From Ricinus communis (lineage: Eukaryota > Streptophyta > Magnoliopsida > Malpighiales > Euphorbiaceae), in contig NC_063258.1 of assembly GCF_019578655.1 (NCBI RefSeq), positions 5,749,283 to 5,813,282 on the forward strand: DNA of 64,000 nt, read 5' to 3'. The notes under the pieces were generated by a model. The model saw nothing but the letters and a program-made list of their open reading frames with translations, was not told the origin of the DNA and did no database searches. Shown here piece after piece: positions 51,901 through 64,000 of this stretch (positions are counted from its first letter, which is position 1; each line of letters starts with the position of its first letter). Both the position numbers and the translations under genes were made by a program.

Positions 51901-54900
51901 GGAATTGTGACCTAAAGAATCAAACAGATTTAAAGAAATTAAACAAACACAATCCACTATATTACAGGAAGACAACAAAAGATGGTTTATTTTCAACACC
52001 AAATATCTGAGTTATAGGAAATATATCATTGGGGTCTGTGCCAGAGAAAGTAAAAAAGCACTTTACCTGACAGCAGCCTGATAGGCTAGCAATACTCAAT
52101 AGGCTAAATAAAAGAATTTGGTAGTCCTCCGAAAGCATATCCTTGCCACCAAGTTTTGGAGGAAGATGAGCAGTTGTAGGGATCACTAGAATCCCATCAT
52201 CCTGAACCCAAAAAGAATATTTAAGAAAAAATAAAGCAGTCATACCAAACAAGATGACTAGCAAAGTTTGGACACACCAAACGAGATGACCAGTGCATAA
52301 TCCAAGATAAGCAGTTCTCAAAAGCATGATCCAATGCAAATCTGGGTAAACCAAACAAGATGACTAGCAAAGAATGCACTACATAAACAGAGCACTGCAT
52401 GAGATTTTATCAGATTATAAGAATGTTCTATATCTGTGGAAGAAAACAAAGCCTTAAAGGCACAAAACCCAGGCTCTAACTGCACAAAATAAATTAGGGT
52501 CATGGGAATTATAAATTTCCAAAATACATAGTAGAATGGAAGAAATAGAATACTCCAGTGTTCTCGATGCTTTAGTTAAGATTATAAATTATGTTGATGT
52601 TTAGTTGTTTCTGAAAATACAATGCATGATCTCTTGCAAATTGTAAATCTACAACTCTCTTTCTTCGCAAGCTTGTCCATCAATTCCTTTTCACTTCTAC
52701 CCTTAACTTAGACTTTTGGCACAAAGAGGCCTAGCATTTATTTGAGATCCTAAACAATGATGTCTGGCTCATAGTTGCACTGAATGCTGGATTAACTAAG
52801 TTGAAACATTCAATAAAATGGTTTCCAGATATATAAAGTGAGGACAGCCATGTTCTATTCCAAGTAAAAAGAAAAATAACATGCATTTAATGTTTCAGTA
52901 ATAATAATGTCCCCAACTAACACATTATTACCTTCAAAAGTGAATTGATAGCTGCGCGCATTTCCTGCCTAATTGATTTAAAGATTTCAATCTCTGTGTC
53001 TGGAATGTCCACGATTTCATGTATTTGTGCTGAGATATTATGGTCAACATTAGGCTTCTCAATATTAATCCACTCCTCATGATTATGTCTGAATTCGTAT
53101 CTGTTAAAAGATCAAGACACAGATGTTATCCAAAAACAGCATCAAAATAAAGAAACCAACAAATTGACAAGTCAAACCTTCTTTGTACTATATGCATAAG
53201 ATGTCACATTATTGAAGCAGACCATGCAACAAAGTCGTCAACTTAAATTAAATTCAAAGGTCATTGTGTGACTTGATATTACCTCAAAACAATTACTTGC
53301 AGTTGTCATAAAGAAAGGGATATGAATTATTCGGTTTGTCCATTTAACTTGTACCGGTGTTTAATCAACCATTCAAGCAGAAATGAAGAAAATAATGAAA
53401 TCATGACACTGTTTTGGTTCTATTAAAATCGTACTTCCCATGGTTTTAAACGTGCTGGATTCCACTACAAGTCCACAACCATCCATGATGTTAGGCATGC
53501 ACAATCTTGGCAACAAAAAGCTTTTTCTGGTATATTGGAAATTACAAGTCACAAAAAGTTCTTTAACATATGCAATGCCTAGAGTAACAAAAAAAGTTGG
53601 AGCCTATCAAGCAGCTAATTAAGCTCGCCTAGGCATCAATCTCAAACTAGTTGTAACAGCTGCACAAATCACTTTTAAGTTTTATCCATTGAACTCTATC
53701 TAGGATCAAGCTTTTATTATTTGTTGTAATATCGCTATACAGTTCATTTCATTCCTTTGTCTCATCCTGTTCCTTTGTCTCTTCCTATTCTTTCATTGCA
53801 CTCGAGCTCTGTACATGGAACACAGCTAAACTATCTAAGTCAACCTTTCATATCAATAGATACATCTCGAACTACAGGTTAATTCACCTAGTCACTTAAT
53901 TTAACACTCAATGTCATCATGGTCATTCAATTTTAATTCATTGCAATGTTAATTTTAATTGCCTCACATTTCATATTTTCATTTGATTCTGATGAATCCT
54001 ACCAGAAATCTGATGTTGACAACCATAATGATGAAAAATATATTAACATTCATATTTTATCTCTCCTAGTTATAAAATGTGAGATTCACAATCAAGATGT
54101 AAGGCAAGCAAGGTTTTAGGCTACATTGTTAGAAAGATGTAAGTCCACTACATCGTCATGAACCACTTTTGTTTAGGCTAGTTTAGGTTCCTTACTCTAT
54201 CCAACATAATATGGTTTGACCTTCCAAATCAACGCATTAATTGATCTATGGCACACGTGACTAAACTATTACATTTCTGTTTTCTCAACTTGTCTTCAAT
54301 AGGTATTGCTCTCACCTTCCCCTAATGCACACATTATGGACTCTATTAATCCTTTTTTTCACACATCCGTCTTAGCATCCTCATTTTCGCAACACTCATC
54401 AATACAGGCATGCTGCGTCTTCGCTGGGCAACTCTCACTATCATACATCATAGCAGCTTGTAAAATTCTATTTTTCTCAACAAAGTAAGCAATATCATTT
54501 TAATAGAACTGGTAGGCTTCTAGCCCATTCAGGATCATGTGAAATGGGATATTTTTTTTATGCCCAGGAATTCTATTAATAAAGGTAATCTTTTAGTTTC
54601 CTAATTAGGCAGAAAATATTCTACCATTCAAATAAAATATTTAGAATCCTTGAAATATAGACAATTGTTGAAAACTAATAAAAGAGAAATATATCTCTCA
54701 AACAAATTGGAAGGAAGAAGACAGCTCTATGGTAAAGCTAAAAGAAGCAGTAAACAGACTGTCATTGGCACTATAATAAAACAATATTGGCACCATCAAA
54801 GCTAAAATCTAATTAAGCAACAGCCACTTCATAGGGCAACTGGGTGGATTAACGCCAGCATGAAATGAGAAAGCCATAATTTCCAAAAATACAGGATTCA

Positions 54901-57900
54901 GACTTGAAATGAGAAAGCTCACCTGTGTAGAAGCCGCATTATATTTGCAAGCAATCTTATTGAAGAAGTTCTAAGTTCACCATTTGTTTTCTGGTCATGT
55001 AACAGTTTCAAACTACGAACTCTAGAAAAGAGGACATCCTCAAGAATTTCATGCCTCAACACTTGTCCTGAAGAAATTTCATGAAATACAAGTCAGCCAA
55101 ATTCCATATCACAGAAAGTTCACAATTACCAGCAGCAAGAAAACGACGAGTTGCACAGAAACTTTCCAAGAGAAGCAAACAGGAGAAGGACATACTTCCA
55201 AAAATCTTTTCAGTGGATTTAATGACCACCTGAGCAATCCTGTCCACAGGAATCTTCAACAGTTGAAAACAATCATCAGCAATTATAATTTGCTTTGGAT
55301 TACGCTGAACTCCAAATGGCAATTGCAAGAGCAAATGTCCAACACGGCGGATGACATTAGGATCTCTGGCAAACCACCCTGCAAAATATATTCCAGAAAG
55401 CCATCACCATAGTGCAACTAGCTGGAATAATGCCAGCACTCTTGTGTTCCAAGTTGAGCAACAAGGAAAAATATGTAGTAATGGCAATATCCTATGCAAA
55501 ATAATTGGGACTCTTGATTTTGTCAAAGTTGAGTATTGAATGGGTTGAAATGACATGATTATGTAACTGTGTCAAAATCTTGAAAGAGGTAAGATGACAT
55601 GACACAAGTATCATCCATTTAAAACTAATTCATGTCAACATGACATAACCCAACATGCCAACCAACTTGCCCAACTGAAAAGTCTCCTCTCTTTTCAGGG
55701 GGAGTTGAGGGATTTAAACCCACATGAATTTTCTGAAGGATACCAATTATTCTACTAGAGAGAGAGATATGACATTTAACACTTCAAACCTAAAATACAT
55801 CAAATTTCCAATACCTGAACGTACATGTCCCTTTATTTTATCAAAATCATATTATATACCAATTCTAATATTCTGTAAATCCACCATCTGTTTTAGCATA
55901 GCAAATAGTATTTTGTTTGCAATCCTTTGACTAACATTTAATACCTAAATCATATGCTCAGAAAAAATATTTATTATACTTGTAATTAGTAGAATTATTA
56001 TCTCAATAAAATTTGTATAAACTTAACTTTAATATTTGATATACTTGAAACTGAATCCTAGATTGACCCAAGTTGAATCTCTAAACCATGACCCCTTGAC
56101 TTCACTAATATGAAGGTTGGGTTAAGTTCCAACCTTGGTTGACAGAAAATTAGGTATATCATGAGAATAAAATAAATGAAAAGAAAATTTAAAAAATAAT
56201 AATAATAAAAAGTAGAAAATGAAGATCAGGATGCACATGGAGAGACTTTTTATCGACTAAACTATTTTTTTCCTAAGATTTCCTCAAGATTGGCCAATCT
56301 GATGAAAACAAATATTACAAATAATCGGCCGCAATCTGATAAAACCAAAGATCACAAATTGCGGACTCTTTTGCAGCTCAATCTCAACCGAATCTCACTC
56401 TCAACCACCACCACTACCTCTTTTCCCTTCATTTTCCCTCCTTCCTCAGGAAAAGAAAAGAAAAAAGGATCTTTCAATCTGTATAGAAGAACCAAGATAA
56501 AATAAAGTAATTTTCAAGAAACAAATGAGCTCAAAAACAAAAAGACCCAAATAGTTCTAAAGCTACCGGTTACTAGCAATTAACAGCAAGCTTGGATAGG
56601 TGAAGATTTGAAATAAAGTAACACACTTAGTTAGACCAGAAGCATGGACCTTATAACCCCTACCTGTCCCTAGAAGCAAAATAGATAAACTTCAATGTTG
56701 AAGCATGTACGGATAGATGAGGATTCAAATGAAGAAACCTAAATGTTAGACTCTTGGCGTTTATTTCATGTTGTTTTTATTTGGTTGGATATTAGATTCA
56801 TGAATATGGATTAATAAGGCATCATCTATAGAACACTCCTCAAAATTTGGCAACTTATTTGTTTTCTCCTTTTTAATGTCCAAAACTATACTTATACAAT
56901 TAAAACTAAGAACTCGAATATAAATACTATAATTTTAAATTTCAATGCAAAAATCAGAAGTGAAATGATAAGATGGACCTAAACTAAAAATTTTTAGGTT
57001 AATAAACTGCTGCCTAAAAAGACTGGAAACCAAAATAGTGATCAACATAAATCAATGTTGTATACATTATAAGACTGTAAATCATATGAGCACATTAAAT
57101 ACATCTTATACTTCTGCTTTAAAAGCATATAATTAAAACATCTCAATGTTGTATGCTTTAAGCACTATTAGAAATTTTATTTTTTAAAAAAAAAGGGCAA
57201 CAGCTCTGAGTCTCCCTTAATCTCAATCAAGAGCTGCAAAAACCAATAAACATAATTTCCAAAATTCATTTGGGCAATTTAGTGGTAAATCAGGATTCAG
57301 GATATATTACAAAGTAGCACCAATACATACCAACAGTGTCCAGACTTGCTGAAATAGGTAAAATTCCTGTGTTAGGGATGGCTCCATATGAGGGTCTGAA
57401 TCCTATAATGCCACAAAATCCAGCAGGTACTCTTACACCACCAACTGTATCAACACCTGTCATAAAAAACTGGTATGAAAAGCTTTCTTTTCCAAATTGC
57501 AACACAAGAAGCTTAAACTTTAGCATATCACAAGCACTGAACACAGCAACCATAACTGATGAAGCAACCTATAGTCTCCTTCCTATACATTATAGATAAC
57601 AATGTTAAGCAAAGCCTCTCTAATTTTAATTTTTCTTTTTACTTCAATGAAGAGAGAATGAGAAAGGGAATTAAAATGGCACAAGGGATTGCAAGGCGAC
57701 GACAAAATAATGCTATCTACAGGACATATCAAGCATCCAAAAAGTCATTCACTAGGCCAAAAATCACAAAGTATTTATATTATCATTCTCTAATGATAGA
57801 AAAGTATATCACCCTTAAAAGCTCTTATATATTTATCTTTGTGAACAATCCAAAAACAAACGCATGGGAAAACAACCAAAATTTCCTATTCTATTCCTCT

Positions 57901-58671
57901 TATGCTAGAAAAGATCACCCTTGACATCCAGTTCTCATATTTAGCCAAACCACCATCATGGAAGCCATCGCCATTCACCTAAAAAAACTACTCCACCTCA
58001 ACCAACCGACTTGTGCAAAAACAACATAATAACAGGTGTTGCACCAACTTAGTGGCCCTTGTACAAAGAAAGCACCTATGCACCAAGAATTTTCCCATTT
58101 TGTACTCTCCCTTGAGGACTCCCACAAAAGCAAATAAATAAAAAAAAAAAAAAAAGAAGGTTGCCTGAGAGCATCCCCAATAGTATTCAGCATCTCCAAT
58201 GGTTTACTCTTTTAAAATAAAGTATAATGCAGAGGATCTTAATACATATCTAAGTATAGAGAGTAACAAAATAATCTATTTCAGTTCAATAAACTCTTTA
58301 CAATTTGCTCCTTATTTTACTTTATCCAATAAAGATAATGATTTCTCTTTCATTTCCTTTTTAGTTTTGTCAATAAAAAACATAAAATTAGAAATATCAA
58401 TTAATAAAGGGCATCAATTTGTAGTGCATTTATTAAAATCAAAATAAAGAGTGAATTTTGGCTCTCCACAACAAACTCTTTATTTTATAGTTAAAGAATA
58501 AAAGATATATTGGAATTTAATTTTATGGCATAATTTTTTATAACAAAGAGTTTGATATAGCACTGGAGATGCTCTAATAAGGCATCATCAGTCTCTAAAA
58601 TCCTCAAGCAGTTTTTGACGATAACTATTGATAATGAGCATTCAAACATCACATAGAAAATAATTATATGA

Positions 58672-58721
<50 letters not shown>

Positions 58722-60316
58722 GAAGAAGAAGAAGAAAGTAGCACCAAATAAAAATAGATTTACATTTAAAAACTTTTGCGAGAAATTAGAACATTAAATA
58801 TCCACATTTAATGGACGTTTATATGCACATAGCAATAAAATCTATGTAAGAAGAAAAAGGAATCTTTCAAAAAGCAAAAATAGAAAACACACCTAAAGAG
58901 AAGTCAACAAGATTAGCAGCTACAGCAACAGCAGCTCCACTGGAGGATCCCCCTGGTACACGTGCAGGCACTGCAGGATTGGTGGGTGTACCATAATGCT
59001 CATTTTCTCCATTGATACTGAAATAAAGCATTTCCAGAAGAACTAACATCCAGTAAATAAAAGGATACACAGAAATAAATCATATTTGGTAATAGTTAAT
59101 CTACTATTACACCAGAAGCATGGAAAAACAGAGGTAATAAAGTAAATAATGATGTCAACTAAAAATGCCCCATTGAAAAGTTCTTCTAGGAGAAGATATT
59201 TATGGATTCACACATAGGACTCTTATCTTCAGTCAATTAACATGAGTATATAAAATTTAAACTTCACGTTCAAAAATGCAGGCAATGAGATACCTATAAG
59301 CTAGTTCATCCACAACAGTTTTCCCTATGCAAGTGGCACCTCCCTCAACAAGAGCAGAAACCACAAGAGATGTCTGAGAAGCTGCCTCATGTGTCCTCGC
59401 CCAATCTGGATGACCAAATCCAGTGACATACCCTTCAATATCAAATCTGATAAATACAAGAAAACTACCAGTTTAGAGGTTAAACAAAAAGAAAATTACA
59501 AAAGTCTGCAATGATAAGGAAGATTCTAAGCCATGGACATGTTAAACAAAACTTTCTACTTGTTACAGCGGTTTTCCCAATTAACATAAGTTCCCTTCTA
59601 ACAGAAGGGAATACTCTATTTCGACCCCAACTCCAACATCATGCTAGCAAAAATTCTTTTTTGGAAATAAAATTTTTCAGCTTTGTTTGCACAACTTCAA
59701 TTAAGAACACTAGTATCAAACACTCAGAAATCAAGTTCCTAAGATTGGAAATTGCATTCAATCCAAAAAGAAACATTATACTTCATTTTCTTATTCTATT
59801 TAGTTGGAAAGCTCACAGTTGCTAAAATCCAATTCCTTTGACTAGCCATAGAAAAAAAAAAAAAAAAGGCACTTTAGAGGAATTAAAATTATGCTAAAAA
59901 TGAATTGAATTATTTATTATTAAGGAACATACTGAACTAATTCACATGTACTCACTATTCTTCTTTCTTTTGCAATTCTAAGCAAGCTACCAAATCCTTT
60001 TCTGAGGGAATCAACTTTCTCAATCATCAAAAAGAGTATACCACTAAAAGCAATAAAACCAAAAATTTACACGAAACAAAAATGACTAGTTGAGGTGTAT
60101 AAATAAAAATTACACGTCGGAGACAGCAAAGGTAAGACCCGTAAGGGGATGAGGAGCTTTGGGAGGAGCGGGAGGAGGCGGAGGAAGAAGCTGAAGCTTC
60201 TGAACGAAAGCACCAAAATCTTCTCTTATTACTTTCTTCAATTTTTTGGTTACTAACAAAATTCCAGCAATTCCAAGCCCCAGTAGCACCCATAAATTAG
60301 CTGGATTAGAACCCAT
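48868..60316 (-). CDS. TOC64: TOC64/OEP64, chloroplast outer-envelope amidase-like TPR protein
   Basis: Docking receptor that receives Hsp90-bound preproteins at the chloroplast outer envelope; family knowledge from pea and Arabidopsis. Exons on minus: 60316-60114, 59446-59294, 59017-58893, 57456-57331, 55378-55196, 55067-54923, 53100-52932, 52201-52067, 51911-51714, 50701-50574, 50471-50420, 49305-49236, 48950-48868. All have GT-AG sites and consistent phases, giving 589 aa, the same length I recall for the Arabidopsis protein. Residues 8-23 ([16 protein letters not shown]) form the membrane anchor, followed by Lys residues. About 55-430 is amidase-like with GGSSSG (141-146) and [16 protein letters not shown] (161-176). 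The nucleophile Ser of DTGGS is Gly167, and the usual catalytic Lys of FAVKD is Ser66, so it should be enzymatically dead. Residues 480-581 hold three TPRs ([34 protein letters not shown]) with the Asn/Lys/Arg clamp for the Hsp90 tail. Confidence 0.96.
52244..52372 (+). repeat. Short direct repeats in TOC64 intron 7
   Basis: ACCAAACAAGATGACTAGCA plus AAG occurs at 52244-52266 and exactly again at 52350-52372. A diverged third copy (ACCAAACGAGATGACCAG) starts at 52276. No function is known. Confidence 0.85.
58167..58577. mobile_element. MITE-like element in TOC64 intron 3
   Basis: The left end has GAGAGCATCCCCAATAG followed by CAGCATCTCCAATGGTTTAC (58188). The right end, as reverse complement, reads TTAGAGCATCTCCAGTGCTA. 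The GAGCATCTCCARTG terminus with an AT-rich non-coding interior is typical of plant miniature transposons. The doubled left terminus suggests a nested or duplicated end. Confidence 0.6.
58675..58736 (+). repeat. (TAA)n-(AGA)n compound microsatellite
   Basis: About 15 TAA units followed by about 5 AGA units, inside TOC64 intron 3. A likely polymorphic marker. Confidence 0.95.
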
Positions 60317-61802
60317 TTATGGTCCCCTCTCTCACTACCAAAAACCCAGTATAAAACCCTAGAATCAACGTCCTGGAGAGAGAGAGATGGACATTTATAG
60401 ATAATGCAAAGTGAGGTTGGCTGTTTCCAAAGAGATGACGCTAACTACTAGTTTATAGGGGTTATGAAAATACATTCTTTTATATTTTATTCTATTTCAG
60501 TTTTAGTCCTTTCTTTTTATGTTATTTTCACCAAGAAGAGAACTAAAATTTCTTTTGCTTTTTCCCCCTTTTTGGTCTTGTATGAGTTTGCACATTGATT
60601 TTATGATTTTATTATGATTTTACATTTTCACAAACCACAAATTTTAAATCTAGTAAATTAAATAATTGGTCTAATTAATAATTAAATTCTAGATTTTACA
60701 ATTTTAAATAATTTTATCTAGTATAGATTATTGAGATTTTTATGATAATTTTTAAAATTTTATAATAAAAAATATGAAATATCAATTCTTAGTAAAATAT
60801 AAGTTAGTGAGTCAGTAAAAAATGTGTTACGTTTAGATACAAAATGTATTAAATAATACACATATGTGAAATTTTTAAATTTATGATAAATTATTTTTGA
60901 TAATTTATCATTCTTATTTTTTTAACTAAGCATAACAATTTCTCACGTTATCTTTCTTATTGTAAAATATTAAAAATTATTATTAGAAAATGCTTTTAAA
61001 AACAAATTAAAAATATAAATATTTATTATAAAATTTTAAAATTATTAAATAAAATTAATAAAAGTATAAAATTCAGAATTTAATTAGTAATTATACTCAA
61101 ATACAATATAATTCTGTTTTTTATCGGAGGTTTAATGTACTATTAATTGTCAAGCAAAGTGTTGATAAAAAATACTCTCAGATAGCTATGTAATCAGAAA
61201 ATTATTCCTTTACAATTTTTAGTGTAAAAAATGATAAATCATATTTGAATAATTAAGGACGTAATTTATTATCGAATATTTTATTTATAGATTTAAAAAT
61301 ATTACACTTTTTATTTTTTGAGAGCCAATTTTAATTAAAAAATATACGTCTTTTCATTAACAACTAATCCTAATTACAAATATTGTAGATTTTGTGGTAT
61401 ATATATATATATTGGACTGAAATGAAATAAAACAAGGAGGAAACAAATTAAAAAGGTTATTTAGCTCATCACACGTCCTTCAATACTGCAAGTATTACAA
61501 AAATCAATTTGATAAAAATAAAATATTTTTGTAGTTACAAATCAAAGAAAGTGAAACTTCAATTTAAGAACTAGTTGAAATAAAAATATGTATTTATTAT
61601 CAAGTTAAGAATCGGTGTATAAAAAACAAGAATTAATTAAAAATAATAATCATGACTTTTAACGTTTTTAATAAATTTAACACAATTTTTTAATTGTGGT
61701 AATTTTACACAAATTTTATAGTTTTTATGATTTAAAATACTGATTGAAAAATATATGATACTAAAATATTCTAAAAAGAATAATAAAATAATACTTTAAT
61801 AC
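60317..61802. other. TOC64 promoter region and AT-rich intergenic DNA
   Basis: The first 150 bases upstream of the TOC64 ATG are leader-like (CT/GA runs at 60327-60335 and 60376-60386). Beyond 60600 the DNA is AT-rich and featureless up to the next LTR. No RNA gene was recognised. Confidence 0.45.
60354..60361 (-). promoter_or_regulatory. Telo-box (AAACCCTA) in the TOC64 leader
   Basis: AAACCCTA lies 38 bases upstream of the start codon. Telo-boxes are frequent in 5' regions of plant genes for translation and organelle biogenesis, so the position fits, though an eight-base match can occur by chance. Confidence 0.35.
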
Positions 61803-62026
61803 TGTTGAAAGAGTCACGTGTTTAGTACTGGTTCAATTCTTGTTAATAACAGTCCTATTATTTAGCATTGTTTTATTGTTTCCAATAAGTTGTTACCACT
61901 TTAGTGGGCTGTTTTTTTTTTTTTTCATTTTCAGTTAGAGTTGTTAGACTATTTAAGTCTCATGTAATTCATCAATAAATCAATCAACTTTGTCTTCACT
62001 TTATATTGTTATGTTTCTAAACTACA
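61803..62026 (+). repeat. 5' LTR of copia-C, 224 bp
   Basis: It begins TGTTGAAAGAGTCACGTGTT and ends TCTAAACTACA, with TG...CA ends, immediately followed by a primer-binding site. Short LTRs of this size are usual for this copia lineage. The 3' LTR is beyond the window. Confidence 0.8.
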
Positions 62027-64000
62027 ATTGGTATCAGAGCCATAAACTGAAGCTTGATCTGTGTGTTTAAGTGGTGAAGTTAGTAACTGCAGTATCCTAA
62101 CACAAGAGAGAGAGAGAGCAAAAGAGGGAAAGTGAAACACTTTAGAGTAAACACTTAGGGAGCAATTGAGATATGGCAGCAGAGGGAAGCATTAGCTTTC
62201 TTCAACCCAACATTTCCAAGATCAATGGAAATTACGACCATTGGAGTATATGCTAATGGAAAACTTCATGAGATCAAAAGAGTATTGGCATCTTATCGCC
62301 ATTGGTTACATAGAGCCCAAACATGGAGAAGTTTTGACTGTTGCACAAAAAAAAGATCTTGATGACCGTAAGCTGAAGGATTTGAAGGTGAAAATTTATC
62401 TTTTTTCAGTCCATTGACAAACAATCTTAAAATCCATTCTTCAAAAGGGTACTTCTAGTTAAATATGGGAGTCAATGAAGCAAAAGTTTCAAGAAAACGC
62501 AAAGGTTCAACGTATATAGCTCCAAGCACTACAACGTGAATTTGAAGTTCTAGAAATGCAAGTTTGCGAACTTGTCTCAAATTATTTCTTAAGGATGACG
62601 ATTGTTGCTAATAATATGCGAAAGAATGGAGAGGATATGCCAGATGTTAAAGCTATAAAGAAAATTCTACGTTCTTTAACAGAACAGTTCAACTATGTTG
62701 TTTGTTCAATTGAAGAATCAAAGGATATTGATGTTTTGTCGGTGGATGAATTGCAGAGCTCTTTAATCGTGCATGAACAGAAATTTTGAAAGAAAGATAG
62801 TGAGGAACACACTTTGAAGGTCTGTTCAGATGAGAAATCTACCTCACGAGGAAGAGGTAAAAACACCACCAGAGGACGTGGAAGAGGAAATGGAAGATCG
62901 AGTTTTAATCGAGCCACAATTGAATGTTTCAAATGTCATAAGCTCAGTCATTTTCAGTATGAGTGTCCATCATGGGATAAAGAGGCTAATTTTGCTGAGT
63001 TTGATGATAGTGAAGAACTCTTGTTGATGTCATATGTGGAGATGTCCAATATGAGAAAAAAGGAAGTTTGGTTCTTAAACTCAGGATGCTCAAACCATAT
63101 GTGTGGATATAGACGTGTTTTTTGGGAGATGGATGGTGCATTTCGGCATATGGTGAGACTTGGAAATGATACTAAAATGAATGTACTCGGGAAAGGAAAT
63201 GTGAAGCTGGTGGTAAATGGAACAACTCATGTGATCACAGATGTATTTTATGTTCCTGAACTTAAGAATAATCTCTTAAGCTTAGGGCAATTGCAGGAGC
63301 AGAGCTTGACTATTCTTACCCAATCAGGGATGTGTCGCATATATATCCACTCAAGGTTTGATTATTCAAAAAAATATGATAGCAAATAGAATGTTTGTAG
63401 CAATTGCTAAAGCACAACTTCAAAAGGAATCATGTTTCAATACTACTATACAAGACATCACTCACTTGTGGCATTGTAGATTTGGTCATCTCAGTTATAG
63501 AGGATTGAATACGCCAAAATCAAAAGAAATGGTTTCAAGGCTACCAATGTTACCAGGTCTACAATAATGTCTATTGATTGTATGAAAGGCAAGCAACATC
63601 GAGCTTCAATTCCAAAGAATAGTCAATGGAGAGCAACTCAAAAATTGCAATTATTCCATGCAGACATTTGTGGTCCTATTTCACCGACTTCCAATAGTAA
63701 AAAACGGTATGCATTGTGTTTTATTGATGATTTCTCTAGAAAAGCATGGGCATACTTCTTGTTAGAGAAATCAGAAGCATTTCATTCCTTCAAATGCTTC
63801 AAGATGCTTGTAAAAAAGGAAGCAAGTTTGCCTATTCAATGTCTGCGTACAGATAGAGGAGGTGAATTTAACTCCATGGAGCTCACTGAATTTTGCAAAC
63901 TAAATGGAATAAAGAGACAATTAATGATGGTTTACACCCCATAGCAAAACAGCATAGCAGAGCGCAAGAACAGGACTGTGATGAATCTTGTGAGATCCAT
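62027..64000 (+). mobile_element. Copia-C, degenerate Ty1/copia element, runs off the window
   Basis: Internal region of a + strand copia element. The gag starts at ATG 62173 (EGSISFLQPNISKINGNYDHW) and is shifted at about 62250 by what looks like two extra bases, continuing with ENFMRSKEYWHLI. A zinc knuckle CFKCHKLSHFQYEC (62925-62966, CX2CX4HX4C) is intact. The protease site reads FLNSGCSNHMCG, with Asn (AAC at 63078-63080) where the catalytic Asp should be. The gag-pre-integrase (HLWHCRFGHLSYRGL) follows near 63460. The integrase core has ADICGP, CFIDDFSRK and TDRGGEFNS (63640-63870). A stop at 63942-63944 cuts it before the SIAERKNRTV segment. It is inactive. Confidence 0.9.
62029..62042 (+). 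other. Primer-binding site of copia-C (initiator Met tRNA)
   Basis: TGGTATCAGAGCCA lies 2 bases after the LTR end and is complementary to the 3' end of plant initiator methionine tRNA. It is an exact copy of the usual copia primer site. Confidence 0.85.

Noticed and set aside
53440..54490. Open frames in TOC64 intron 6
   Set aside because: They lie within a 1.8-kb intron flanked by consistent splice sites and have no recognisable domain.
62029..62042. tRNA-like sequence TGGTATCAGAGCCA
   Set aside because: It is the retrotransposon primer-binding site complementary to the initiator Met tRNA, not a tRNA gene.

Overview
The window is nuclear DNA of a flowering plant. It is AT-rich (judged by eye), its genes are split by GT-AG introns, and its gene families are plant-specific: a PIN auxin carrier, a CAR-type C2 protein and a TOC64 amidase-TPR protein. 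Between the genes lie typical plant transposons. Gene structure and the low GC suggest a eudicot, possibly a rosid of the Euphorbiaceae or Malpighiales type, but that rank is a guess.

Four genes can be modelled exon by exon with open reading frames and consensus splice sites. A PIN1-clade auxin efflux carrier lies on + at 15961-19094 (6 exons, 609 aa). A CAR-type C2-domain protein lies on - at 26905-27974 (3 exons, 183 aa). The plant homologue of HROB/MCM8IP, a homologous-recombination OB-fold protein, lies on + at 30607-34313 (7 exons, 419 aa). A TOC64/OEP64 chloroplast preprotein docking protein lies on - at 48868-60316 (13 exons, 589 aa). They look like an ordinary gene neighbourhood of unrelated functions. 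Nothing suggests that they act together.

Region by region: 1-15.2 kb is gene-free and AT-rich. It has a polypyrimidine tract, remnants of copia and other LTR elements, and a solo LTR of a small element family (9695-10064). PIN1 occupies 15.2-19.1 kb. From 19.1 to 26.9 kb there is gene-poor DNA with a second copy of a dispersed repeat, an LTR fragment and a decayed LINE RNase H piece. The CAR gene, a TRIM-like miniature LTR element and HROB follow (26.9-34.3 kb). From 34.9 to 47.1 kb lies a transposon nest. An old minus-strand copia element (copia-A) has been split by a second copia element with two LTRs (copia-B) and by a hAT element. An 866-bp MULE-like element with about 285-bp terminal inverted repeats sits at its 3' side. 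TOC64 fills 48.7-60.3 kb, and its terminal exon has been tandemly duplicated. A decayed + strand copia element starts at 61.8 kb and runs off the window.

I found no convincing undescribed biological system. The observations most worth checking are the HROB homologue, the TRIM family, the G-box-bearing MULE-like element, the nested-insertion chronology and the duplicated TOC64 terminal exon. All gene models are by-eye splice predictions without transcript support.
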